From NCBI RefSeq assembly GCF_002798405.1, contig NZ_PGGV01000015.1, positions 123,710-187,709 of the forward strand: a stretch of 64,000 nt of DNA. Reading direction: 5' to 3'. The notes below the pieces were generated by a model. The model saw nothing but the letters and a program-made list of their open reading frames with translations, had not been told where the DNA came from and did not search any database. Origin of the DNA: Glycomyces xiaoerkulensis (GTDB lineage: Bacteria; Actinomycetota; Actinomycetes; Mycobacteriales; Micromonosporaceae). Both the position numbers and the translations under genes were made by a program. Shown piece after piece: positions 44,822 through 52,952 of this stretch (its first letter is position 1; every line of letters begins with the position of its first letter).

Positions 44822-46633
44822 ATGAGCATCAACGACTATTCCCCCAGCCGTGTGCGCTCCCCCCGAAGTGAAGCAGCTTTCCGAATCCGTCGGAACCGCC
44901 GCCGCCGTCACGCGCTGCGGTTCGCCGCCGCCGGGCTGGCGGCGGCGGTCACGGCCGGTTCGGTGCTCGCGACGCTGACCGGGAGCGGCGCCGCCACTGA
45001 AACAACCAGGTCGGCCGCGACCGAGTCGGTCGATATCGGCAAGGCCTCCACTGAGGTCGATGAAGTGATCGACACGATCCAGGCGAAGATGCGGGCCGAG
45101 ACCGAGTCCCGGGAGCGGGCCGAGGCCGAGGCCGAGGAGCGGGAGGCGGCCCCGGAGGAGGCCGCCAAGGCCTCCGAGGTCGACAAGCCCGACGCCGCCG
45201 AGATCCCCGAGCCGGAGCCCGAGCCCGAACCGGAGCCGGAGCCGGAACCCGAGCCGGAGTGGATCTCCCCGTCCAACGCGGCGATCACCTCCAACTACGG
45301 AGAGCGTTGGGGCCGCCTGCACGCCGGGGTGGACTACGGCAACGCCAGCGGCGAGCCGATCTGGGCCGTCGGCGCCGGCGAGGTGACCTACGCGGGTTGG
45401 ATGAGCGGATACGGCAACCTCGTGATCGTCGACCACGGCGGCGGCGTCGAGACCGCCTACGCGCACGCCTCCCAGATCCTGGTCGGTGTCGGCCAGCAGG
45501 TCGGTCCCGGCGACCACCTGTCGCTGACCGGGTCGACCGGGAACTCGACCGGGCCGCACCTGCACTTCGAGGTGCGGATCAACGGCACCCAGGTGGAGCC
45601 GCTGTCCTGGCTGGCCGAGCGGGGCGTCTAAGACCCGGTCGCGCCGCGTCAGCCGCGGTTCGACGAGGGTCGCCTCGGGTACCGGGAGGCCGCCGAGCTT
45701 GCGCATCAGGTGGCCGACGGCGATCTCGGCGAGCTCCTCGGCGGGCACCAGCACCGACGGCAACTGCGGGTGGACGCGCTCGGCGACCTCGTCGGGGCCG
45801 ATGACGACCACGTGGAAGTCCCGGCCCACCCGCTTGCCGGCGTCGGCCAGCGCGTGCATGACGTGGGGGACGGCCGACTCGTTGTGGACGGCGAGGCCGT
45901 CCAGGTCGGGCCGGGAGGCCAGGAGTTCTTTGACGCTGCGCTGCACGGCGACCGCCTCGTCGGGGCAGGCCCTGGCCCGGGTGCGGGCGCCGGTCCGGCC
46001 GCGGTCGAGGAAGCCGGAGCGGACCCGCTCGGCGAAGCCGGTGCGGCGTTCGTACACCGCTTCGGGTGCGCCGAGGAGGGTGATGTCGCGGCAGCCGCGT
46101 TCGATGAGGTAGTCGGCGCATTCGGCGCCGGCGGCGCTGAAGTCGAGGTCGACGCAGGTGAGTCCCTCGGCGTCGGCGGGGAATCCGATCAGGACGCTGG
46201 GGAGGCCGAGGCGGCGGAGGGTCTCCACGCGCCGGTCGCGCACTTCGACGTCCATGAGGATCAGGCCGTCCACGATGGCCGAGGCGGCGACGCGGGCGAG
46301 TCCGGCCGGGCCTTCGTCGGCGGTCATGAGCAGGACGTCCTGGTCGTGCCTGCGGGCCTCGGTGACGGCGCCGGAGGCGAACTGCATCAGCACCGGCAGG
46401 TGCATGCCGCGCCGCAGCGGCAGCATCATCGCGACCACGCCGGCCTTCCGGGAGGCCAGGGAGCGGGCTCCGGCGTGCGGGTGGTAGCCGAGCTCGGCGA
46501 CCGCGTCCATGACGCGGCGGGCGGTGTCGGGCGAGATCGACCGCTTCCCGCTGAGCACGTAGGAGACGGTGCTGGTGGCGACTCCGGCCCGCGCCGCGAC
46601 GTCGGCGATGGTGACCCCGCGGCCGGCGTTCAC
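44750..46633 (-). CDS. LacI-family repressor of the GH3 gene, reading frame lacking its normal stop
   Basis: The first 334 residues are a normal LacI regulator: HTH TIADVAARAGVATSTVSYVLSGKR, hinge YHPHAGARSLASRK, and a periplasmic-binding-like ligand domain ending DRVLDAP. The GTG at 46633 overlaps the GH3 stop (GTGA). A usual family member would end near 45630. Here no stop occurs, and the frame stays open for another 290 codons to 44750, reading the antisense of the M23 gene (Gly/Leu/Val/Arg-rich text with no family likeness). Either the stop was mutated, or the sequence has an error there, or a long tail is really made. The true functional end is near 45632. Confidence 0.82.
   Translation of the reverse strand: MNAGRGVTIADVAARAGVATSTVSYVLSGKRSISPDTARRVMDAVAELGYHPHAGARSLASRKAGVVAMMLPLRRGMHLPVLMQFASGAVTEARRHDQDVLLMTADEGPAGLARVAASAIVDGLILMDVEVRDRRVETLRRLGLPSVLIGFPADAEGLTCVDLDFSAAGAECADYLIERGCRDITLLGAPEAVYERRTGFAERVRSGFLDRGRTGARTRARACPDEAVAVQRSVKELLASRPDLDGLAVHNESAVPHVMHALADAGKRVGRDFHVVVIGPDEVAERVHPQLPSVLVPAEELAEIAVGHLMRKLGGLPVPEATLVEPRLTRRDRVLDAPLGQPGQRLHLGAVDPHLEVQVRPGRVPGRPGQRQVVAGTDLLADTDQDLGGVRVGGLDAAAVVDDHEVAVSAHPTRVGHLAGADGPDRLAAGVAVVHPGVQAAPTLSVVGGDRRVGRGDPLRLGFRLRLRFGLGLRLGDLGGVGLVDLGGLGGLLRGRLPLLGLGLGPLPGLGLGPHLRLDRVDHFIDLSGGLADIDRLGRGRPGCFSGGAAPGQRREHRTGRDRRRQPGGGEPQRVTAAAVPTDSESCFTSGGAHTAGGIVVDAHSAAKPTCADSDTKPMTRRYNSQT
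44822..45631 (+). CDS. M23 (LytM) peptidoglycan endopeptidase, membrane-anchored
   Basis: 269 residues. A basic head (RIRRNRRRRH), one helix or signal (about 33-53), a coiled stretch (EVIDTIQAKMRAETESRERAEAEAEE), a Pro-Glu repeat spacer (about 129-146) and a complete M23 domain: H167 and D171 in HAGVDYG, H215 in TAYAHAS, H246 and H248 in GPHLHFEV. All zinc ligands are present, so it should cut peptide bridges in the wall. The gene lies entirely antisense to the open extension of the LacI frame (see that entry). Confidence 0.93.
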   Translation: MSINDYSPSRVRSPRSEAAFRIRRNRRRRHALRFAAAGLAAAVTAGSVLATLTGSGAATETTRSAATESVDIGKASTEVDEVIDTIQAKMRAETESRERAEAEAEEREAAPEEAAKASEVDKPDAAEIPEPEPEPEPEPEPEPEPEWISPSNAAITSNYGERWGRLHAGVDYGNASGEPIWAVGAGEVTYAGWMSGYGNLVIVDHGGGVETAYAHASQILVGVGQQVGPGDHLSLTGSTGNSTGPHLHFEVRINGTQVEPLSWLAERGV

Positions 46634-49458
46634 GAGCCCGCCCGCCCGAAGCGCAGCGACGCCAGGCGGGCCGCTCCGTTCTCGAAGGTCACGTAGAGGT
46701 CCTTGACGCCTTCGGCGTCGGCGAGGTCGACGGTCACGTCGGTGTAGTCGTAGACGCCGGCGGTGGCCGGGGTGTCGAGCTTGGCGAGGACGTCGCCGTC
46801 GAGGGGGTCGTCGACGCGCAGGGTGAGCTGGGCGGGGGCTCCGGACACGCGGGCGGTGACGGTGCCGTATCGGGCGGAGAAGTCGCAGTCGCCGAACATG
46901 AGCCAGCCTCCGGCGTGGCGGGCGGCGATGACGTCGCCGCGTTCGCGGGTCCCGTCGCGCCACAGCACGCCGGAGTAGGCGTCGTTGGCGGCCGCGGCCA
47001 GCGGCGCGGACAGGTCGCGGGCGCCGACGACCTCGCCGTCGACGCGGACCGACGCCGACTGCACGGTGTCGGTGGCCGAGCGGCCGACCATGAGGCGCTG
47101 GCGGCTCTTCTCGACGATCATGCGGCCGGTGACGTTGTCCCAGTGGGCCAGGTCGTCGACGGCCAGGCGGAAGGCGACGGTGCGGGTCTCGCCGACGGCG
47201 AGGCGGAGCTTCTCGAAGCCGCGGAGCTGCCGCAGCGGCTGCTTGACGCGGGAGCCGCACTGGTGCGAGTAGAGCTGGACGACTTCGACGCCGTCGCGGT
47301 CGCCGGCGTTGGTCACCTCGACGGTGACGTTCAGTTCGTCGCCGGGGGCGGCGTGCTCGCGGTCGACGGTGAGGTTCGCGTACTCGAAGTCGGCGTAGGA
47401 CAGGCCGTGCCCGAACGGGTACAGCGGCTGGCCCAGGTAGTAGAGGTAGGTCGCGTCGGAGGCGACGATGTCGTAGTCGAGCAGCGCCGGCAGTTCGGCG
47501 GCGTCGGTGTACCAGGTCTGCGGGAGCCGCCCTTCGGGGTCGCGGTCGCCGAACAGGACGTCGGCGAGCGCGTTGCCCCATTCCTGTCCCCCGTGGCCCG
47601 ACCACACCAGCGCGGGCACGTGTTTGGCGGCCCAGACCGGCGCGAACGGGTACGACGAGGACATCACCAGGACCGTGTTCGGGTTCGCTTCGCGGACGGC
47701 CCGGAGGACGCCTTCCTGCGCGGGCGGGAGGCCGAGGTCGGTGCGGTCCTCGGTCTCGCGGCCGTTGACCAGCGGGTGGTCGCCGAGCACGACCACGGCG
47801 AGGTCGGCCTCGGCGGCCAGCGCGGCGGCGGATTCGCGTCCGGAGGCGACGAACTCGAAGTCGAAGGGGGCGGCCCGGTCGGGGTCGGCGGTCAGGGTGA
47901 TGCGGCCGTCGTCGGCGACGGCGAGCCACTTGCCGGCCTCGTCGTCTTCGGGCCGGTGGATCTGCTGGACGGCGACCTTGCCGCCGTCGACTTCGATGAT
48001 GCGGAAGGTCTCGGTCACGTCCCATTCGGCGGGGCCGGGCGAGTCGGCGGTGACGGTGCCGTCGGGGCGGCCGGCGAGGTACCGGCCGGTGGCGACCGAG
48101 CGGGCGGTGTAGGCCCCGCCGCCCCAGTCGAACAGGTCGAACTGCGCTGCGGCGCCGGTGGTGTCGCCGATGCGGGGCCCGGGACCGGCGGCGGTGAGGT
48201 AGCCGGTGCGGTGGCGGACCCGGATGCGGTCGACCCCTTCGCCGCTGCGGACGTCGGCGCGTTCGGCGAGGGCGGCGCGGGCGGTGACGGCGTACGGGAG
48301 AGTGCCGGAGTACCAGTCCTCCATGAGGGTGTCGGCCAGGGGTCCGATCACGGCGATCGACTCCGGTTCGCGCAGCGGCAGGAGTCCGTCGTTCTTGAGC
48401 AGGGTGATCGACTGGGCGGCGGTCTCGCGGGCCAGCGCGCGGTGTTCGGGGGAGTCGACCGTTTCGTCGTCGGCGCCGGTGCGGGTCCGGTCGGGGTCGA
48501 ACTCGCCGAGTCCGAAGCGGACGGTGAGGTTGCGGCGGGCGCAGGTGTCGATGTCGGCCTCGTCGATCAGGCCGCGTTCCAGGGCGGTGCGGAGGTGGCC
48601 GAGGACGGCCTCGGGCCGGTCGTCGTCCTGGGTGAAGGAGTCCAGGCCTGCTTTGACGGCGGCGGCGTAGGCGGTGGGGAGGTCGTCGAAGTAGCCCTGG
48701 AGGCCGGCGAGGTTGTTCGGGGCGTAGGCGTCCGAGACGATGAGGACCTCGTCGTCGGTCCAGGTGCGCAGTTCGTCGTTGACCAGCGGGGTGACGTGGG
48801 CGGGGCGGCCGTTGACGAGGTTGTAGGAGAGCATGACCGCCACGGCGTCGCCGCCCGCCAGTGCCGGGCGGTGGGCGGCGAACTCGTATTCGCGCAGTAC
48901 CCGCGGCGGGAGGTTCGAGGAGGTGGTGCAGCGGTCGGCCTCGTTGCCGTAGGCGAGGAAGTGCTTGACGGTCGGGGCGGTCTTCCACCTCCGGCCGTCG
49001 TCGCCTTTGAGGCCGCGGGCGTAGGCCGAGCCGAGCAGGCCGGTCATCCACGCGTCTTCGGAGTAGCCCTCCTCGTTGCGGCCCCAGCGGGGGTCGCGCA
49101 GCGGGTTGACGGTGGGGGCCCACACGTTGCGGCCGACCTGCACCGGGTCGCGGCGGTGGTAGTCGAGCAGCTCGTCGGCGACGGCCGCGCCGACCCGTTC
49201 GACCAGGTCGGGGTTCCAGGTGGCGCCGAGGGCGACCGCCTGGGGGAAGACGGTGGCTTCGCCGAGCCAGGCGAGGCCGTGGAGGGCTTCGGTGCCGGTC
49301 TTGAACGGTCCGATGCCGAGCCGTTCGATCGGGCGGTGGTACTGGTGGAGCAGGCCGAGCTTCTCTTCGAGGGTGAGGCGGTCGAGCAGGTCGGCGACGC
49401 GGTCGGCGCGGGGGAGGCCGGGGTCGCGGTAGGCGGGAGGCGGGTCGGTGAGGGTCAT
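46630..49458 (-). CDS. glycoside hydrolase family 3 (beta-glucosidase/xylosidase type)
   Basis: 942 residues. The N-terminal barrel carries the substrate text ALHGLAWLGEATVFPQ, RDPRWGRNEEGYSED, KHF and the catalytic Asp D243 in IVSDAYAPNN. The second domain (SITLLKNDGLLPL, GDHPLVNGRETEDR) is the alpha/beta sandwich, and a fibronectin-like domain follows (YPFGHGLSYADFEY, VEVTNAGDRDGVEVVQLY). Between the GH3 halves lies a beta-rich insert of about 110 residues (AQFDLFDWGGGAYTARS, RYLAGRPDG, WLAVADDGRI), fascin/trefoil-like. The C-terminus resembles a carbohydrate-binding module. No signal peptide, so it acts on imported oligosaccharides. Coupled to its LacI. Confidence 0.93.
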   Translation of the reverse strand: MTLTDPPPAYRDPGLPRADRVADLLDRLTLEEKLGLLHQYHRPIERLGIGPFKTGTEALHGLAWLGEATVFPQAVALGATWNPDLVERVGAAVADELLDYHRRDPVQVGRNVWAPTVNPLRDPRWGRNEEGYSEDAWMTGLLGSAYARGLKGDDGRRWKTAPTVKHFLAYGNEADRCTTSSNLPPRVLREYEFAAHRPALAGGDAVAVMLSYNLVNGRPAHVTPLVNDELRTWTDDEVLIVSDAYAPNNLAGLQGYFDDLPTAYAAAVKAGLDSFTQDDDRPEAVLGHLRTALERGLIDEADIDTCARRNLTVRFGLGEFDPDRTRTGADDETVDSPEHRALARETAAQSITLLKNDGLLPLREPESIAVIGPLADTLMEDWYSGTLPYAVTARAALAERADVRSGEGVDRIRVRHRTGYLTAAGPGPRIGDTTGAAAQFDLFDWGGGAYTARSVATGRYLAGRPDGTVTADSPGPAEWDVTETFRIIEVDGGKVAVQQIHRPEDDEAGKWLAVADDGRITLTADPDRAAPFDFEFVASGRESAAALAAEADLAVVVLGDHPLVNGRETEDRTDLGLPPAQEGVLRAVREANPNTVLVMSSSYPFAPVWAAKHVPALVWSGHGGQEWGNALADVLFGDRDPEGRLPQTWYTDAAELPALLDYDIVASDATYLYYLGQPLYPFGHGLSYADFEYANLTVDREHAAPGDELNVTVEVTNAGDRDGVEVVQLYSHQCGSRVKQPLRQLRGFEKLRLAVGETRTVAFRLAVDDLAHWDNVTGRMIVEKSRQRLMVGRSATDTVQSASVRVDGEVVGARDLSAPLAAAANDAYSGVLWRDGTRERGDVIAARHAGGWLMFGDCDFSARYGTVTARVSGAPAQLTLRVDDPLDGDVLAKLDTPATAGVYDYTDVTVDLADAEGVKDLYVTFENGAARLASLRFGRAGS

Positions 49459-49491
49459 GGCGGGACTTCCTTGCTGGACGTCGCTGTCGTG

Positions 49492-49505
49492 TCGAAGCGC
49501 TTCGA
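49492..49505. promoter_or_regulatory. LacI operator 1 of the GH3 gene
   Basis: A perfect 14-base palindrome, TCGAAGCGCTTCGA, whose last base touches a GATAAT -10 box (49505-49510, minus strand). Repressor here would block the promoter directly. It is 34 bases before the GH3 start. Confidence 0.75.
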
Positions 49506-49535
49506 TTATCGGGGCGGTCGGGTCCGTTGCGCCTT

Positions 49536-49549
49536 TCGAAGCGCTTCGA
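49536..49549. promoter_or_regulatory. LacI operator 2 of the GH3 gene
   Basis: The same 14-base palindrome, TCGAAGCGCTTCGA, 44 bases from the first copy (centre to centre, close to four helical turns). Two sites on the same DNA face suit a dimer pair or loop. The central CG step is the usual LacI-family core. Confidence 0.75.
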
Positions 49550-49686
49550 TTCAGGAATAGGAGTTTTCTACACCCGCGCGGGCGCGGGCGTCAAGGACCG
49601 GCCGGTGCCGCGGCCCGGGGCCGATCGCGGCAATCGGGCTTCGACCTGCGGCGATGGTTGGGGTAACGGTTCGGGAACGGACCGGT

Positions 49687-50937
49687 TCAGGAGCCGAGCG
49701 GGGTGGGCATGAGGCCGGCGTCGATGTCGTTGAGGATGCCGGTGGCGGCCCCGAGGGCGGGGGCCTCGTGGCCGAGGTCGGAGACGACGATGCGGGCGTT
49801 CCCGGCGCTGGCGGGGTGGGCGCGGGCGTGCAGTTCGGCCTCGGTGGTCGGCACCAGCCAGTGGCTCAGTGCCGGGAAGTGGCCGCCGAGGACGACCACT
49901 TCGGGGTTGAGCAGGTCCACCGCGCAGGACAGGCCCGCGCCGAGTGCGCGGCCGACCCGTTCGAGCACCGCGATCACGGCCTCGTCGCCGGCCCTGGCGC
50001 GGGTGACGACGTCCTCGACCTCGGCCTCCACTTCGGTGCCGGCGATCCGGTCGGCCTCGGCGATCGCGGCCAGGACCGCGCGGATGCTGGCCAGGTCGTC
50101 GACCTGCCCGGTGCGGCCGTCCACCTCGATCAGGAGGTTGCCGATCTCGCCGGCGAAGCCGCCGGCGCCGCGACGCAGCTCGCCGTCGACGATCAGGCCG
50201 CTGCCGAGTCCGATCTCGCCGGTGAGGTAGAGCATGTCCGCCACCCCGGCGTGGGAGCCGAAGCGGTGCTCGGCCACGGCACCGAGGTTGGCGTCGTTGT
50301 CGACCAGGACGGCGTACTCGGGGTCGCGCATGGCGCGCCGCAGCCGGGAGGTCAGGTCGAAATCGCTCCAGCCGAGCCTCGGGGCGTCCTCCACCACGCC
50401 CTTGTGGTCGATGGCCCCGGGCACGGCCACGGCCAGGCCGAGGATCTGGCGGCCCTCGGAGTCCATCTTGTCCACCGCGCGCTTGGCGAGGCCGGCCAGG
50501 GCGGAGACGGACTTGCCGGGGGTCGAGCCGGCGCCGTCGTGGGCGCGCCGCCAGGACAGGAGCCGGTTGCCCTCCAGGTCGACCGCGACCAGCGTCATGT
50601 AGTCCACGTTGACCTCGACGCCGAGGGAGGCGTAGTAGCCGGTGTCCACGCTCAGCAGCACGGCCGGGCGCCCGATGTTGCCGATGACCGACCCGGACTC
50701 GCGGAGCACCCGGCGTTCGATCAGCTCGGCCACGAGGCTCGATACGGTGGCCTTGTTCAATCCGGTCTTGGCGGCCAGATCGGCCCGCGAGCACCGCCCC
50801 TCGGCGCGGACCTGACGCAGGACGTACCCGAGGTTGTTGGCGCGGACGTCGGTGAAGTCGGCGCGCCTGGGCCGTCCGGGCCCGAGTTCCGCCCCGCCGC
50901 CTCGGCCCGCGGCCTTCGCCGCTATGCGCATCGCCAT
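49687..50937 (-). CDS. ROK-family transcriptional regulator
   Basis: 416 residues from the ATG at 50937 (GGGAGG eight bases before). A winged HTH (NLGYVLRQVRAEGRCSRADLAAKTGLNKATVSSLVAEL, read in pieces) is followed by a ROK sugar-kinase fold: LGVEVNVDYM, VLVDNDANLGAVAEHRFG and GAGGFAGEIGNL. The usual zinc motif G-H-x9-C-x-C-G-x2-G-C-x-E is missing: His is Asn and the cysteines are gone, and no phosphate-binding kinase loop is complete, so it is a regulator only. Divergent from the sugar ABC importer, which it likely represses. Confidence 0.9.
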   Translation of the reverse strand: MAMRIAAKAAGRGGGAELGPGRPRRADFTDVRANNLGYVLRQVRAEGRCSRADLAAKTGLNKATVSSLVAELIERRVLRESGSVIGNIGRPAVLLSVDTGYYASLGVEVNVDYMTLVAVDLEGNRLLSWRRAHDGAGSTPGKSVSALAGLAKRAVDKMDSEGRQILGLAVAVPGAIDHKGVVEDAPRLGWSDFDLTSRLRRAMRDPEYAVLVDNDANLGAVAEHRFGSHAGVADMLYLTGEIGLGSGLIVDGELRRGAGGFAGEIGNLLIEVDGRTGQVDDLASIRAVLAAIAEADRIAGTEVEAEVEDVVTRARAGDEAVIAVLERVGRALGAGLSCAVDLLNPEVVVLGGHFPALSHWLVPTTEAELHARAHPASAGNARIVVSDLGHEAPALGAATGILNDIDAGLMPTPLGS

Positions 50938-51066
50938 GTGTACAGCCTCCCTGAACCTGTGGCCCATTCTGATCGATGGCGACGACCCGTTGTCAGCAGG
51001 CCCCTCGGGGGCGGCTGCTCTCCCGAATCGTGACCGATCCGGAATCGGTTCTGGGAACCCCCCGTC

Positions 51067-51118
51067 TTGTGTGAGCCATCACCGTGCGCTACTTTAGTTT
51101 ATCGAGCAGCCGAACTAA
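51067..51118 (+). promoter_or_regulatory. promoter of the sugar importer with a XylR-like inverted repeat
   Basis: TTGTGT (51067) and TACTTT (51090) have a 17-base spacer. Overlapping the -10 box is an inverted repeat TTAGTT (51094-51099) and AACTAA (51113-51118). ROK regulators of the XylR type bind TTAGTTT-like repeats in Firmicutes. Position and shape suit repression by the divergent ROK protein. Confidence 0.5.
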
Positions 51119-51177
51119 CTACTGGCTCGGCAACCCCTCGACCCTCACGAGTTTCAAGCATTCGAAAGGACAGCAAC

Positions 51178-52875
51178 GTGGCTACTCCCTCCCGCAAGTC
51201 GCCGTTCAGGCGCCGCTCCCTCTTCAAGGCGGCCGGCCTCGGCGCCGCAGGTGCCGCCGGCCTGCCCGCCCTCTCCGCTTGCGGTGACGTGACTTCCGAC
51301 ACCGGCGGCTCGCAGTCGGTGAGCGAAGGCCTGGAGATCCTTCCCAAGCACGTCCCCTACGAGCTGCCCTACCAGCCCGACCTGGTGGGCGAGCCCCCGA
51401 ACCACCCGAGCGCCTTCCTCCAGTACCCCCGGCCCGTGGTCGAGGCGGTCACCGACAAGCCGAGCAACAGCGGCGAATACACGGTGCGGGTCCCCAACTG
51501 GGGTCCGGTCATGGACTCCGACGACCCCTACTGGGAGGTCATGCAGGAGGCCACCGGCGGGACCAAGATCAAGTTCGACCAGATCGACGGGAACACCTAC
51601 GGCGAGGCCTCGGTGACCTGGCTGCAGGCCGGCGACTTCGGCGACGCGATCATGATCCCCTCCTGGAACGCCCGCGACGACCACACCGACTTCGGCGAGA
51701 CGGTCATCAACCGCTTCGCCGACATCACCGACATCGTCTCCGGCGACATCTCCGACCGCTGGCCGCTGCTGGCCGCCCGCCCGACCAAGGCCTGGGCGAA
51801 CTCGGTCTGGTCCACCGACCCGGAGAACCAGGCCGAGACCGCCCGCATCTTCGGCGTCCCGTGGATCTTCGAGGGCGGCCCCTCCAACGCCTGCTTCTAC
51901 CGCGTGGACCTGCTCGAGGAGGCGGGGCTCGAAGTCCCCACCAACATCGAGGAGCTGCTGGAGCTCGCCCGCGCCTGGAGCGACGACCCCGCCGGCAAGT
52001 GGGCCTTCGGCGGCACCGACTGGTTCTCCCCGGCCTGGTTCGGCCTGGCCGGCGGCCACGGCTGGCGCCAGGACGGCGACCAGATGCTCCACGACTACGA
52101 ACGGCCCGAGTACCGCGACTGGATCGACTTCCGCCGCACCCTGGTCGAGGAGAAGCTCCAGCACCCCGACGTCGGCACCGACGCTCTCGACGCCCCGGCC
52201 GCCTTCGTCGCCGGCGACATCCTCATCGACCAGAACGGCTGGGGCGCCTACGACTGGATGCCCGACTGGGGCACCGGCGAGAACCCCGACTTCAAGATGG
52301 CGCCGCTGCCGCCCCTGGCCTACAACGGCAACGAACCGCAGGTGCTCTACTCCACCGAGGTCTCCGGCTGGCTGTTCTTCCGCCAGGACATGGAGGTCGA
52401 GCAGATCGAGGAACTGCTGGACGTCGCCAACGCCTGCGCGGCGCCGATCGGCACCAAGGAGTTCGAACTCATCCAGTACGGCGTCGAGGGCACCCACTTC
52501 GAGTACGGCGACGACGGCAGCCCGACCTTCACCGACCAGGGCAACGACACCAAGAACGACTCGCTGGCCTACACCGCCATGTCGGGCAAGACCGAATTCT
52601 TCCTCCAGGGCCACGAGGAGGTCGTCCAGACCCGGTTCGACTACAACGCCAACGCCCTGCAGTATATGGCGGAGAACCAGTTCGAGGGCCTGCGCATGGA
52701 GGCCTCCGCCGCCGGCTCGGCCGCCGGCCAGACCATGGACGGCATCGTCGAGGACATCATCCACGGCCGCGCCGAGATGTCCGCCTTCGACGACGCGCTC
52801 GAGCAGTGGAAGGCCGACGGCGGCGACGCCGACCGCGAACTGTTCAAGTCCGCCTACGACTCGCTGCACTCCTAG
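51178..52875 (+). CDS. sugar-binding lipoprotein of an Lpl-type ABC importer
   Basis: 565 residues. The signal peptide has a twin-arginine-like start (RRRSLFKAAGLGAAGAAG) and lipobox ALSAC (C35), so it is exported by Tat and lipid-anchored. The mature part (NWGPVMDSDDPYWEVMQEATGG, WLQAGDFGDAIMIPSW, WAFGGTDWFSPAWFGLAGGHGW) matches the long LplA-type sugar-binding proteins with Trp-rich ligand clefts. GTG 51178 has AAAGGA before it. First gene of a three-gene operon with its two permeases; no ATPase gene, so it must share one (MsiK type). Confidence 0.92.
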   Translation: MATPSRKSPFRRRSLFKAAGLGAAGAAGLPALSACGDVTSDTGGSQSVSEGLEILPKHVPYELPYQPDLVGEPPNHPSAFLQYPRPVVEAVTDKPSNSGEYTVRVPNWGPVMDSDDPYWEVMQEATGGTKIKFDQIDGNTYGEASVTWLQAGDFGDAIMIPSWNARDDHTDFGETVINRFADITDIVSGDISDRWPLLAARPTKAWANSVWSTDPENQAETARIFGVPWIFEGGPSNACFYRVDLLEEAGLEVPTNIEELLELARAWSDDPAGKWAFGGTDWFSPAWFGLAGGHGWRQDGDQMLHDYERPEYRDWIDFRRTLVEEKLQHPDVGTDALDAPAAFVAGDILIDQNGWGAYDWMPDWGTGENPDFKMAPLPPLAYNGNEPQVLYSTEVSGWLFFRQDMEVEQIEELLDVANACAAPIGTKEFELIQYGVEGTHFEYGDDGSPTFTDQGNDTKNDSLAYTAMSGKTEFFLQGHEEVVQTRFDYNANALQYMAENQFEGLRMEASAAGSAAGQTMDGIVEDIIHGRAEMSAFDDALEQWKADGGDADRELFKSAYDSLHS

Positions 52876-52952
52876 CGGCCGCACCGGGGCGGGCCGCGGC
52901 CCGCCCCGGACGCCACCGGCCCATTCCACCGATTCCACCCAGCGAAGGCACC

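Noticed and set aside
45207..45260. Alternating GAGCC/CGAAC repeats as a DNA-level element
   Set aside because: They code for the Pro-Glu spacer of the M23 peptidase, a common wall-spanning linker.
46915..49560. An 881-codon plus-strand frame opposite the GH3 gene
   Set aside because: Shadow of GH3; low complexity and no ribosome binding site.
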